A program made the position numbers and the translations under genes. DNA of 64,000 nucleotides from NCBI RefSeq assembly GCF_000687735.1, contig NZ_JHXL01000003.1:1-64000 (forward strand), written 5' to 3'. The notes under the pieces were generated by a model that did not search any database, was not told the DNA's origin, and saw only the letters and a program-made list of their open reading frames with translations. Positions within the stretch are counted from its first letter, which is position 1. Each line of letters starts with the position of its first letter. Shown piece after piece: positions 16,298 to 24,988 of this stretch. The stretch comes from Acholeplasma equifetale ATCC 29724. GTDB lineage: Bacteria > Bacillota_I > Bacilli_A > Acholeplasmatales > Acholeplasmataceae.

Positions 16298-18052
16298 ATG
16301 ATATTTTTAAAACACTTCCGTCATTACTACATTAAATATGGGTGGGCATTTTTATTAGGAATTTTAATATTGGTTGGAATTGACTATTTTCAATTAGAAA
16401 TACCTAGAATGCTTAGAATTATTGTAGATGGTGTAGATCCTGAAAAACCCGTTTTTACAAATGTTGTTGAGATTATGCCAATTATTAATTATGTTGTAAT
16501 GATTGTTATTGGTTTGAGTTTAGGCCGATTTTTATGGCGTTATTTACTATTTGGTACAGGACGAAAAATAGAAACAGATATAAGACAAGAGATGTTTGAA
16601 CATGCGACTCGCCTTGGACAAAACTTTTATTCAAAAGAAAAAATTGGTGGATTAATGAGTTATTTTATTAATGATTTAAACGCTGTAAGAGAATTATATG
16701 GTTTTGGATTATTAATGTTAGTTGATGGCGTAGTATTAGGATTATTTGTTTTATATCGTATGTTTAATTTAGACTGGCTAATGACATTATATGCATTTAT
16801 ACCAATTGCATTAGTTGGTGTATTAGTATTTTTTATTAACATACGTATGGAACAAAAGTTCAAACAAAGACAAGAAGCTTTTGAAAAAATGAGCGATTTT
16901 ACTCAAGAGTCATTTACAGGTATTCAAGTTATTAAAGCTTATGTTCGTGAAATGAGAGAAGCATTAACATTTAAGAAAAAATCTCAAGAAGTTTCTGATA
17001 AAACAATTGATCATATGCGATATGCAGTGATTGTTAACAATATTATTGATGCAATGATTTCATTAGTTGTTATCGCAATTATTGCATATGGATCATATTT
17101 AATGGCAAGAACAGAATTAACTGGTGGACAATTAACAGAATATATTTCATATTTCTTCACATTATTATGGCCTGTATTTGCTATTGCATCTTTCTTGAAC
17201 TTAAATGGACAAGCTCAAGCATCAGCAAAAAGAATATATAAGTTTTTAGAATCACCTATTGATATTTTTGATAAAGATGACGCCATTGATGTTTCAGAAT
17301 TAAAAGGTGGTATTAAGTTTAATCATTTAACATTTAAACATGAAGATAGTGAAGAGCCTGTTTTAAAAGATATTAGTTTTGAGATTAAACCAGGCGAAAT
17401 GGTTGGCATACTTGGTAAAACAGGTAGTGGTAAATCGACCATTGTTGAACTTTTATTAAGAACATATAATGTTGATGATCAAATGATTTATTTTGATGAT
17501 TATGATATTAATCAAATTAAAGTTAAATCTCTAAGAAGTCATATTGGTTATGTTCCACAAGATAATTTTTTATTCTCAGATACAATTAAAAATAACATTG
17601 GGTTCGCATTTGATTCTATTGATGATGAAAAACTAATTGAAGTAGCAAAACTTGCAGATATTCATGATAACGTCATGGAATTTCAAGATCAATATGAAAC
17701 AATATTAGGTGAACGTGGTACAACTGTTTCTGGTGGTCAAAAACAAAGAATATCAATTGCTCGTGCATTAGCTAAAGATCCAACAATCCTAATACTCGAT
17801 GATTCAGTTTCAGCAGTTGATACTAAAACCGAAGAAGCAATTATATCTAATCTTAGAAAACTTAGAAAAGGTAGAACAACAATCATGATTGCTCATCGTA
17901 TATCTACAGTTAAAAAGTTAGATAAGATTGTGTTACTTGATCAAGGGAAACTTATTGGTTTTGGAACTCATAAAGAATTATTAAAACAAAATAGTGTCTA
18001 TCAAGACATGGTCAAACGACAAGAATTAGAAGCTTTAGTAGGGGAGGTATAA
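16298..18052 (+). CDS. ABC exporter half-transporter, degenerate-site subunit
   Basis: A 584-residue half-exporter: six helices (residues ~1-310) and a nucleotide-binding domain. Walker A is GILGKTGSGKST, signature TVSGGQKQR, and Walker B ILILDDSVSAVD. The catalytic Glu after Walker B is Asp, the mark of the degenerate subunit in heterodimers such as BmrCD/LmrCD/TM287-288. ATG 16298 has AAGGAAA upstream; the longer frame from 16232 crosses the hairpin and is unlikely. It is followed 2 bp later by its partner. Substrate (drug, lipid or peptide) cannot be read. Confidence 0.9.
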   Translation: MIFLKHFRHYYIKYGWAFLLGILILVGIDYFQLEIPRMLRIIVDGVDPEKPVFTNVVEIMPIINYVVMIVIGLSLGRFLWRYLLFGTGRKIETDIRQEMFEHATRLGQNFYSKEKIGGLMSYFINDLNAVRELYGFGLLMLVDGVVLGLFVLYRMFNLDWLMTLYAFIPIALVGVLVFFINIRMEQKFKQRQEAFEKMSDFTQESFTGIQVIKAYVREMREALTFKKKSQEVSDKTIDHMRYAVIVNNIIDAMISLVVIAIIAYGSYLMARTELTGGQLTEYISYFFTLLWPVFAIASFLNLNGQAQASAKRIYKFLESPIDIFDKDDAIDVSELKGGIKFNHLTFKHEDSEEPVLKDISFEIKPGEMVGILGKTGSGKSTIVELLLRTYNVDDQMIYFDDYDINQIKVKSLRSHIGYVPQDNFLFSDTIKNNIGFAFDSIDDEKLIEVAKLADIHDNVMEFQDQYETILGERGTTVSGGQKQRISIARALAKDPTILILDDSVSAVDTKTEEAIISNLRKLRKGRTTIMIAHRISTVKKLDKIVLLDQGKLIGFGTHKELLKQNSVYQDMVKRQELEALVGEV

Positions 18053-18054
18053 CG

Positions 18055-19854
18055 ATGAGAGACTTTGCAGATCAACACGAAGCACGTCGTGATTCTCAAC
18101 TAACTAAAAGACTATTAGGGTATGTTAAACCATATATAGGTCAATTTATATTAGTTTTCTTCTTAATGATTTTCTCAGTTGCAACTTCAGTTATATTACC
18201 TTCTGCAACTGGGATTGCAATTAACGTGATGAATGATTCAAACATAACTTATGAGGATAAAATTATATTTATCATCATAGGAACTTCATTATTAGTGGTA
18301 GTCTTATTTGTATCAATTATCATTAATTATTTTTTAACAATGATCCTACAAAAAATTGGACAAAAAATTACTCATCAAATAAGAACAGAAGTATTTACAC
18401 ATATTCAAAACTTATCAATTGGACAAATTAATATGTTACCTGTTGGGAAACTTGTTACGCGAGCTACAAACGACCCAGGTAATATAAGTGATATGTTTAC
18501 GAACTCAATTGTTAATTTAGTTCGTTACATCTTAATGATTTTAGTTATGGGGGTTGCATTATTTGTTATTGAATGGAAAATGGCTTTAATAACAATGATA
18601 ACAGTACCGTTCATTATTACAGCATCATTATTATTTAGAAAATATTCAAGAAAAGCATATAGAGAAGTAAGAAATAACGTTTCAGAAGTTAACGGTTACT
18701 TATCTGAAAACTTATCTGGTATGAAAATTACACAAGTATTTAATCAGCAAGATAAGAAAATACAACAATTCAATAAAGTCAATAAAAACTTACAAAAAAG
18801 TTATATCAAAGAAATTTTAGTATTTGGTATCTATCGACCAATTATTTGGTTATTATCAATGGTTGCAACCATCTTAACAGTATATTTAGGTGCAGAGAAT
18901 ATATTAACAGGTGGTGGATTGTCAATTGGTGCATTCGTATCATTTTATGTTTTTGTTGGTCAATTTTTTGAACCAATTCAACAAATAGCTGAACAGTTTA
19001 ATACACTTCAAAATGGCTTTGCAAGTGCAGAAAAGATATTTGATGTATTAGATACTAAACCCGATATTGAAGATGAAGAGGATGCTATTGAATTAAATGA
19101 ATTTAAAGGATCAATTGAATTTAAAGATGTATGGTTTAGTTATATACCTGATGAATGGGTGTTAAAAGGAATATCATTTAAAGTTAATCCAGATGAAACT
19201 GTAGCATTTGTAGGTGCAACAGGTTCAGGGAAAACAACTATCCTACAATTAATTGTTAGAAACTACGATATTCAAAAAGGCGAAATTTTAATCGATGGTA
19301 TTGATATTAAAAAAATTAAACGTTCATCACTAAGAAAATTTGTTGGTCAAATGTTACAAGATGTATTTTTATTCTCTGGTACAGTCAAAGATAATATTAC
19401 ATTATTCGATGATTCAATCAGCGATGAGAGAGTTATTGAAGCTAGTGAATATGTTGGTTTAAATCATGTACTTAATCGCTTACCTGATGGTTTAAACCAT
19501 GAAGTTAGAGAACGAGGGAATAATTTCTCAAGCGGTGAAAGACAATTAATTTCATTTGCTAGAGCAGTTGTTTATAAACCATCATTGATGATTTTAGATG
19601 AAGCAACAGCGAATATTGATTCAGAAACTGAAGCAATTATTCAAGAGTCTTTAAAGAAGATGATGAACATTTCAACAATGCTAATTGTGGCTCATAGATT
19701 ATCAACAATACAACATAGTGATAAAATAATAGTGATGCACAAAGGTGAAATCAAAGAAATGGGTAATCATCAAGATTTGCTTAAACGTAAAGGGTTGTAT
19801 TATAATCTATATCAACTACAATATGATAATCAGGAGGTCATAGAAAGTGTTTAA
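18055..19854 (+). CDS. ABC exporter half-transporter, catalytic subunit
   Basis: A 599-residue half-exporter with six helices and an ATPase domain: Walker A VGATGSGKTT, signature FSSGERQLISFARA, Walker B LMILDEATANID with the catalytic Glu, H-loop VAHRLS. The signature is the altered form normal for this subunit (YheH/TM288-like), so the heterodimer has one consensus site built from this Walker A/B and the partner's LSGGQ-type signature. Starts 2 bp after its partner (AGGGGAGGTATAACG before ATG). It overlaps tldD by 8 bp, tying export to that pair. Confidence 0.9.
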   Translation: MRDFADQHEARRDSQLTKRLLGYVKPYIGQFILVFFLMIFSVATSVILPSATGIAINVMNDSNITYEDKIIFIIIGTSLLVVVLFVSIIINYFLTMILQKIGQKITHQIRTEVFTHIQNLSIGQINMLPVGKLVTRATNDPGNISDMFTNSIVNLVRYILMILVMGVALFVIEWKMALITMITVPFIITASLLFRKYSRKAYREVRNNVSEVNGYLSENLSGMKITQVFNQQDKKIQQFNKVNKNLQKSYIKEILVFGIYRPIIWLLSMVATILTVYLGAENILTGGGLSIGAFVSFYVFVGQFFEPIQQIAEQFNTLQNGFASAEKIFDVLDTKPDIEDEEDAIELNEFKGSIEFKDVWFSYIPDEWVLKGISFKVNPDETVAFVGATGSGKTTILQLIVRNYDIQKGEILIDGIDIKKIKRSSLRKFVGQMLQDVFLFSGTVKDNITLFDDSISDERVIEASEYVGLNHVLNRLPDGLNHEVRERGNNFSSGERQLISFARAVVYKPSLMILDEATANIDSETEAIIQESLKKMMNISTMLIVAHRLSTIQHSDKIIVMHKGEIKEMGNHQDLLKRKGLYYNLYQLQYDNQEVIESV

Positions 19855-21238
19855 TTTAACAAAAGAGCAATTACATGAATTGTTACAGTTAGGGTTAGAA
19901 ACAGGTGCAGATTTTTCTGAAATCTTTTTAGAAGACACTAATCAAAGTTCAATTCGTGTAAGTAATGGTGATGTTATTGCCACATCAACTTCAAATATAC
20001 ATGGTGTAGGTGTTCGCTTATTACAAGGTATTGATGAAGTATATGGATATTCAAATGAAGTGACTTATGAGTCTATTCAAAAATTAATGTTAAATTTGCG
20101 TGGATCTTTTAAAGGAGAAGCTCAAAAAGCATTACCACTAGGTGATAAAAAACCATATGTGAATGATATAAAAATTCCAATGGACGCATTATCACCAAAA
20201 GAAAAGAGTCAAAAATTAATTCATTTATCTAATTTAATGAAAAATTATGATGATAGAATCATTCAAGCGGGTACAAATCTTATTGAATGGCATCAAAAAG
20301 TTTTAATAGCTAATAGTCGCGGAGTTTATCAAGATGATGAAAGAACATATACACGTGTCTTTTTAAGTTGTGTTGCTCAAGATGGTGACCTTATGCAAGA
20401 TGGATATGATGCACCAGGACGTAATATGGGATTTGAAATTTTTGATCATATAGACTTTGAAGCACTTGCAAAAGAAGTTGCTCAATCAGCTATCACTTAT
20501 CTATATGCAGATAATATGGAACCACAAGAAATGCCAGTAGTTATTCATAATGGATTTGGTGGTGTTATTTTCCATGAAGCGGTAGGTCATCCACTTGAAA
20601 CGTCTGCTGTATCCAAAGGATTAAGTCCATTTGCCGGAAAACTCGGACAAAAAGTAGCATCAGAAGTTGTTACAGCATATGATGATGGTGATGAACCAGG
20701 CCAATGGGGGCGTTCAACATATGATGATGAAGGTAACAAAACAAGAAAAAATTTATTAATTGAAAAAGGAATTTTAAAAGGGTATCTTTCTGATTATCGT
20801 AGTGGTAAGCGCATGGGCTATGAATCAACAGGTAGTGGACGTCGTCAAAGTTATAAGTTCGCTCCAACTGCTCGTATGAATACAACGTATATTGAAAATG
20901 GTACTGATAATTTTGAAGATATTATTAAAGATACTAAATATGGATTGTTTGCTAAAAAGTTAGGTGGAGGAACTGTAAATCCAGCTACAGGTGAATATAA
21001 CTTCGCAGTATTAGAAGGTTATATGATTGAAAATGGTCAGATTACAAAACCAGTTCGTGGTGCAATGCTTATTGGTCACGGTGCTGAAACTATAATGAAT
21101 ATTGACCGTGTTGCAAACAATAAATCATACGGTCAAGGTATGTGTGGTGCTGGTTCAGGATCAATTCCTGTCGACGTAGGTCAACCAACGATTCGTGTAT
21201 CTAAAATGCTTGTTGGTGGACAAGGAGGTAAACGTTAA
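19847..21238 (+). CDS. tldD: TldD-type metallopeptidase
   Basis: A 463-residue TldD. The metal site FHEAVGHPLE (HExxxH at residues 243-248) is intact, followed by GLSPFAGKLGQKVAS and later MLIGHGAETIMNIDRVAN and GMCGAGSGSIPVDVGQP. TldD pairs with TldE/PmbA to make a heterodimeric protease that cuts unstructured peptides; in E. coli it processes microcin B17 and CcdA. GTG 19847 is the start: AGGAGG at 19832-19837 is 9 bp upstream. It overlaps the ABC exporter gene and abuts tldE (TAATG). Confidence 0.94.
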   Translation: MFNLTKEQLHELLQLGLETGADFSEIFLEDTNQSSIRVSNGDVIATSTSNIHGVGVRLLQGIDEVYGYSNEVTYESIQKLMLNLRGSFKGEAQKALPLGDKKPYVNDIKIPMDALSPKEKSQKLIHLSNLMKNYDDRIIQAGTNLIEWHQKVLIANSRGVYQDDERTYTRVFLSCVAQDGDLMQDGYDAPGRNMGFEIFDHIDFEALAKEVAQSAITYLYADNMEPQEMPVVIHNGFGGVIFHEAVGHPLETSAVSKGLSPFAGKLGQKVASEVVTAYDDGDEPGQWGRSTYDDEGNKTRKNLLIEKGILKGYLSDYRSGKRMGYESTGSGRRQSYKFAPTARMNTTYIENGTDNFEDIIKDTKYGLFAKKLGGGTVNPATGEYNFAVLEGYMIENGQITKPVRGAMLIGHGAETIMNIDRVANNKSYGQGMCGAGSGSIPVDVGQPTIRVSKMLVGGQGGKR

Positions 21239-22551
21239 TGTTTAAAGAGTGGATTGATTTAGGATTAAAAATGGGTTTTAGCGATATTGAATTTTATTCA
21301 TCACGCTCAAAAACATTAAGTATAACTGTATATCAAGGAAAAGTTGAAAATTTTGAAAATTCAGATGTTACAGGGGTTAGAGTTCGTGCTATTTATGATG
21401 GCAAATTAGTATCTGGAAGAATTGAAGATTTAACACCAGAAGGAATGAAAAGTTTCTTTAAAAAATTAAAATTAAATGCAGAAGCATTAACTGTTAAAGA
21501 ACCAGCAATTATTTTTGAAGGTTCTAAAGAATATCCAACAATTAAAGAAAATAATTATAATTTCGATCTTATTCCTGTTGAAAAGAAAATTGAATATTTA
21601 GTTCAATTAGAAAAAGAAGTATTAAAACATGAATTAGTGACACAAGTTGAATCATCATTTTATGAAGAAAAATATGGTGAAACACATATTGTTAACTCTA
21701 AAGGGTTAAATCTTCATAAGAAATTTAACTTAGCATACGCTGGCGCATCAGCTATCTTTGAAAAAGATGGCGATATCAAAACAGCTTATGAAATAAAATT
21801 AGCAAATAGTTTTGAAGAGTTTGATGCAAATACTGAAGCAGAAGCGGTTATTAAAGAAGGTTTATCAAAGATTGGTGGACAACCACTTAAAACTGGAATC
21901 TATGAAACTGTGTTTTCTTCAAAACGCTTTGCAGATATGTTACAAGTCTACTCAGGATTATTTTCAGGAGAAGCGGCATATCGTAAAGTTACAGCTTTAA
22001 AAGATAAAGTAGGTAAGCAAATTGCGAATTCTAACTTTACACTTTGGGATAACCCATTACACGAATTAACACCATATCCAAATGCATTTGATGATGAAGG
22101 TGTTGCATCATTCCCTAAAAAAATTATTGACCAAGGTGTATTTACTGGATTCTTGCATAATTTAAAAACAGCTGCATTACTCAATGAAGCACCTACAGGT
22201 AACTCATTTGGTGGTGGTATTGGACCTGCTGGTATGTATTTAGAACCTGGAACTCAATCATTTAATGAACTCATTAAAGATATTAAAGAAGGTTTCTATG
22301 TTACTGACTTAGTTGGTTTACATGCCGGTGTTAATGATACATCTGGTGACTTCTCACTGCAAGCTGCAGGTATTTACATTAAAGATGGTAAATTAGATCA
22401 TCCTGTGAAAATGGTTGTATTATCAGGAAATTGGTTTGAACTCATTAAAAATGTGAAAGCTATTGGTAATGATCTTAAATTCCAATTATCAGGCGTTGGA
22501 TCTCCAACTGTCTATGTAGGACCATTAAGTGTTGCTGGCGAAGAAAAATAA
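21238..22551 (+). CDS. pmbA: TldE/PmbA-like partner of TldD
   Basis: A 437-residue TldE/PmbA homologue. It shares the fold of TldD but lacks the HExxxH metal motif, as expected of the non-catalytic partner. Typical features are the N-terminal DIEFYSSRSKTLSITVYQGK, the GVRVRAIYDGK segment and the C-terminal TSGDFSLQAAGIYIKDGK and VGSPTVYVGPLSVAGE. Its ATG overlaps the tldD stop, implying coupled 1:1 synthesis. Last gene before the terminator at 22561. Confidence 0.94.
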   Translation: MFKEWIDLGLKMGFSDIEFYSSRSKTLSITVYQGKVENFENSDVTGVRVRAIYDGKLVSGRIEDLTPEGMKSFFKKLKLNAEALTVKEPAIIFEGSKEYPTIKENNYNFDLIPVEKKIEYLVQLEKEVLKHELVTQVESSFYEEKYGETHIVNSKGLNLHKKFNLAYAGASAIFEKDGDIKTAYEIKLANSFEEFDANTEAEAVIKEGLSKIGGQPLKTGIYETVFSSKRFADMLQVYSGLFSGEAAYRKVTALKDKVGKQIANSNFTLWDNPLHELTPYPNAFDDEGVASFPKKIIDQGVFTGFLHNLKTAALLNEAPTGNSFGGGIGPAGMYLEPGTQSFNELIKDIKEGFYVTDLVGLHAGVNDTSGDFSLQAAGIYIKDGKLDHPVKMVVLSGNWFELIKNVKAIGNDLKFQLSGVGSPTVYVGPLSVAGEEK

Positions 22552-22560
22552 TTAAGAATA

Positions 22561-22589
22561 AAAGGTACTCAAAATGAGTATCTTTTTTT
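22561..22589 (+). terminator. Intrinsic terminator after tldE
   Basis: GGTACTC, AAAAT loop, GAGTATC (one G-T wobble) and seven T. Confidence 0.85.
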
Positions 22590-22612
22590 ATGTAAAAAAT
22601 ACATTTTTTCAA

Positions 22613-22649
22613 ATGAAAGCGTTTAAAAAAAACATTTATGTGTTATAAT
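22613..22649 (+). promoter_or_regulatory. Promoter with cre-like site for the DUF1538/PII operon
   Basis: ATGAAAGCGTTTAAA (22613-22627) matches the CcpA cre consensus except for the last C. It overlaps the expected -35 (TTTAAA 22622-22627), with TATAAT at 22644-22649 (16-bp spacer). Overlap with the -35 would suit repression. Confidence 0.5.
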
Positions 22650-22704
22650 CGGAAATAGATTTTAAATCGTTTTAAGAAATTATCAAAATTAGAGGATGGT
22701 GTTA

Positions 22705-24204
22705 ATGTACAAGAAGTTATTGTTTGATAAAATTAAAGAATCTTTTATGGCTGTTTTACCAATGGGAATAGCTGTAGTATTGGTAAGTTTTTTTTCTGGA
22801 CTTGAAAGTCAATTGATATTTAATTTTGTTGTAGGAGCATTATTATTAGTTTTGGGTTTGGCACTCTTTTCTATCGGTGCTGAAGCTTCAATGATGGATA
22901 TTGCATCAAAGATAGGTGAGTTTTTAGTTAAAAGTAAAAAATTAATCCTAATTATTGCTATAGTATTTGTATTAGGATTTCTTGTGATGTTTGCTGAACC
23001 TGCTTTATATGTGTTAACAGAACAATTTAAAAGTGTTCCCGCATGGTTATTGATTTTAGTTGTATCACTTGGAATGGCCATATTTGTAACGATTGCAGTA
23101 TTACGTATTATTTTCCAAATATCATTACGTGTTGTAGTTTGGATTGGATATGGATTAGTTTTCTTATTAGGATTAATTGTTACTATAGTTAACCCTGATT
23201 TTATTGCAGTTGCATTTGACTCAGGAGCTGTTGCAACAGGACCATTATTAGTTCCATTTATTATGGCACTTGCTTATGGGATTACAAAAAACATTGGAAA
23301 TAAAGATGCTGAAATGGATTCATTTGGATTAATTTCAATTATTAGCCTAGGACCTATTTTTGCGGTATTAATATTAGGATTATTTAACGATTCAAATGCA
23401 CCTGATCCAGCATTAATACCTTCAAGTATGTTTGAACTTTTCATGTATTATTTAGGTTCAAATTTCAAAGATATGTTACTTGCAATTACACCATTTGTCG
23501 CATTCTTTTTAATTTTCCAATTTACAGTCTTTAAATTTGATATTAAGAAAGTGATTAAAGTATTAGTTGGATTTTTATATATTTATTTAGGGTTAGTATT
23601 ATTCTTAACAGGCGCTAACGCTGGATTGGTTCAGTTAGCGACAGAACTTGGAAACACAATTGTTCAAGCGGGTGCTAGTTGGATATTAATTCCAATTGGT
23701 ATGTTGTTTGGATCAATTGTAGTCGCTGCTGAACCTGCTGTAATGGCACTTAATAAGCAGGTTGAAGAAGTATCTGCTGGTGCTGTATCTAAAAAATTAA
23801 TGATTGCAAGTTTATCTATTGGTGTAGCAATTTCAGTAGGATTAGCGGCAATAAGAGTTTTAACGGGAATAAGTATTTGGTGGATTTTAGCACCAACTTA
23901 TGCTATTATTTTAGTGTTGCTTATTAAGACACCTAGAATGTTTTATTCAATCGCACTTGATGCAGGAGGTGCTGTATCAGGTGTATTGACAACAACTTTC
24001 CTTATGCCTTTTATATTAGGTGCAGGACAAGGTGCTGGTGCAAATATTTTAACTGATGCATATGGATTAGTTGCATTCATTGCAATGACACCAATTTTAA
24101 CAGTTCAAATCATTGGTTTACTTGTTACTGAACGTCAACGTCGAATAGATCTTGCTTTAGGCGTTGATAATGAGGTTATTAACCTTGAAAGTGAGGATGC
24201 ATAA
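22705..24204 (+). CDS. DUF1538 domain membrane protein (two repeats)
   Basis: A ~499-residue polytopic membrane protein with two DUF1538 halves. The repeat is visible as FAEPALYVLTEQ with GPLLVPFIMALAYGI in the first half and AAEPAVMALNKQVEEVSAGA with TTTFLMPFILGAG in the second. Inverted or tandem halves of this kind suggest a transporter, but no substrate is established. ATG 22705 is preceded by GAGG at 9 bp; ATG 22696 lies too close to that site. Two PII-like genes follow with almost no gap, implying control of this protein by small ligand-sensing trimers. Confidence 0.87.
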   Translation: MYKKLLFDKIKESFMAVLPMGIAVVLVSFFSGLESQLIFNFVVGALLLVLGLALFSIGAEASMMDIASKIGEFLVKSKKLILIIAIVFVLGFLVMFAEPALYVLTEQFKSVPAWLLILVVSLGMAIFVTIAVLRIIFQISLRVVVWIGYGLVFLLGLIVTIVNPDFIAVAFDSGAVATGPLLVPFIMALAYGITKNIGNKDAEMDSFGLISIISLGPIFAVLILGLFNDSNAPDPALIPSSMFELFMYYLGSNFKDMLLAITPFVAFFLIFQFTVFKFDIKKVIKVLVGFLYIYLGLVLFLTGANAGLVQLATELGNTIVQAGASWILIPIGMLFGSIVVAAEPAVMALNKQVEEVSAGAVSKKLMIASLSIGVAISVGLAAIRVLTGISIWWILAPTYAIILVLLIKTPRMFYSIALDAGGAVSGVLTTTFLMPFILGAGQGAGANILTDAYGLVAFIAMTPILTVQIIGLLVTERQRRIDLALGVDNEVINLESEDA

Positions 24205-24205
24205 A

Positions 24206-24538
24206 ATGAAATTGATGATTATGATAACAAATCGTCATGAATCAGATGCGATTATTAAAGAAATTAGTATAAATGATCATATGTTAAAATCAATTACATT
24301 CATGGGTCATGGTACTGCAACAAGTGAAATATTAGATGCTTTAAATTTAGAAGCTTCTGATAAAGATGTTGTCTTGGCAATCGTTGAAGATAATCATGTT
24401 CAACCGATATTTGAAATTTTAGAAGAAAAATTCCAATTTTCAAGAAAAGGAAAAGGTGTAGCACTTACAGTAGCATTAAATGGTATTAGTGCACAGACAT
24501 TTAAACTACTGACAGAAGTCAAAGGAGAAGAGATATAA
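24206..24538 (+). CDS. PII-like small protein 1
   Basis: A 110-residue protein with PII-like layout. It starts MKLMIMITNRHESDAIIKEI, then MGHGTATSEILDALNL in the place of the first PII turn, VVLAIVEDNHVQPIFEIL as the second beta-alpha unit and KGKGVALTVAL near the end. The classical T-loop tyrosine region is not present, so it is a non-GlnB member. ATG 24206 has GAGG at 24193-24196; an upstream in-frame ATG at 24164 would lie inside the DUF1538 gene. It overlaps the next gene by one base. Confidence 0.75.
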   Translation: MKLMIMITNRHESDAIIKEISINDHMLKSITFMGHGTATSEILDALNLEASDKDVVLAIVEDNHVQPIFEILEEKFQFSRKGKGVALTVALNGISAQTFKLLTEVKGEEI

Positions 24539-24885
24539 TGGAAAATCAAGTAAATAAATCACTTGTAATCTATGTATGTAATCACGGTTTTGCTTATGAT
24601 GCAATGAAAGAAGCTAAAAAAGTTGGTGCTCGCGGAGGAACAATTCTTCATGGACGTTCATCTATCTCGCATGAAAAAGCTAAATTTTTTGGATTATCAT
24701 TGCACCCAGAAAAAGACATGTTATTTATCGTTGTTAAAGAGAATCAAAGAGAAGCGGTTATGAAGGCCTTATGCGATAAATATGGTGTAACAAGTGAAGC
24801 TAGAGGTTTATGTTTCTCACTAAAAGTTAGTGATGCTATTGGATTTAGTTTTGAACCTTTAGAATTAGAGCATGAAAACGAATAG
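24538..24885 (+). CDS. PII-like small protein 2
   Basis: A 115-residue PII-family protein. AKKVGARGGTILHGR is a recognised variant of the PII nucleotide-binding glycine segment, followed by MLFIVVKENQREAVMKALCD. PII proteins are trimers that bind ATP/ADP and a metabolite and regulate transporters or enzymes by direct contact. The pairing of two different PII-like genes with one DUF1538 protein suggests mixed trimers or two inputs. Its stop is overlapped by the terminator. Confidence 0.85.
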   Translation: MENQVNKSLVIYVCNHGFAYDAMKEAKKVGARGGTILHGRSSISHEKAKFFGLSLHPEKDMLFIVVKENQREAVMKALCDKYGVTSEARGLCFSLKVSDAIGFSFEPLELEHENE

Positions 24886-24913
24886 GTAAACTTAAAAAAG
24901 TTTACCTTTTTTT
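24885..24913 (+). terminator. Intrinsic terminator after the PII pair
   Basis: GGTAAACTT, AAAA loop, AAGTTTACC and seven T. Confidence 0.9.
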
Positions 24914-24988
24914 GTATTCTTTAATCCCTTTTTTACATTGCATGATAAAATATAGTCAAAATAGATAACAAAAGTAAGGTCTTTGCAA

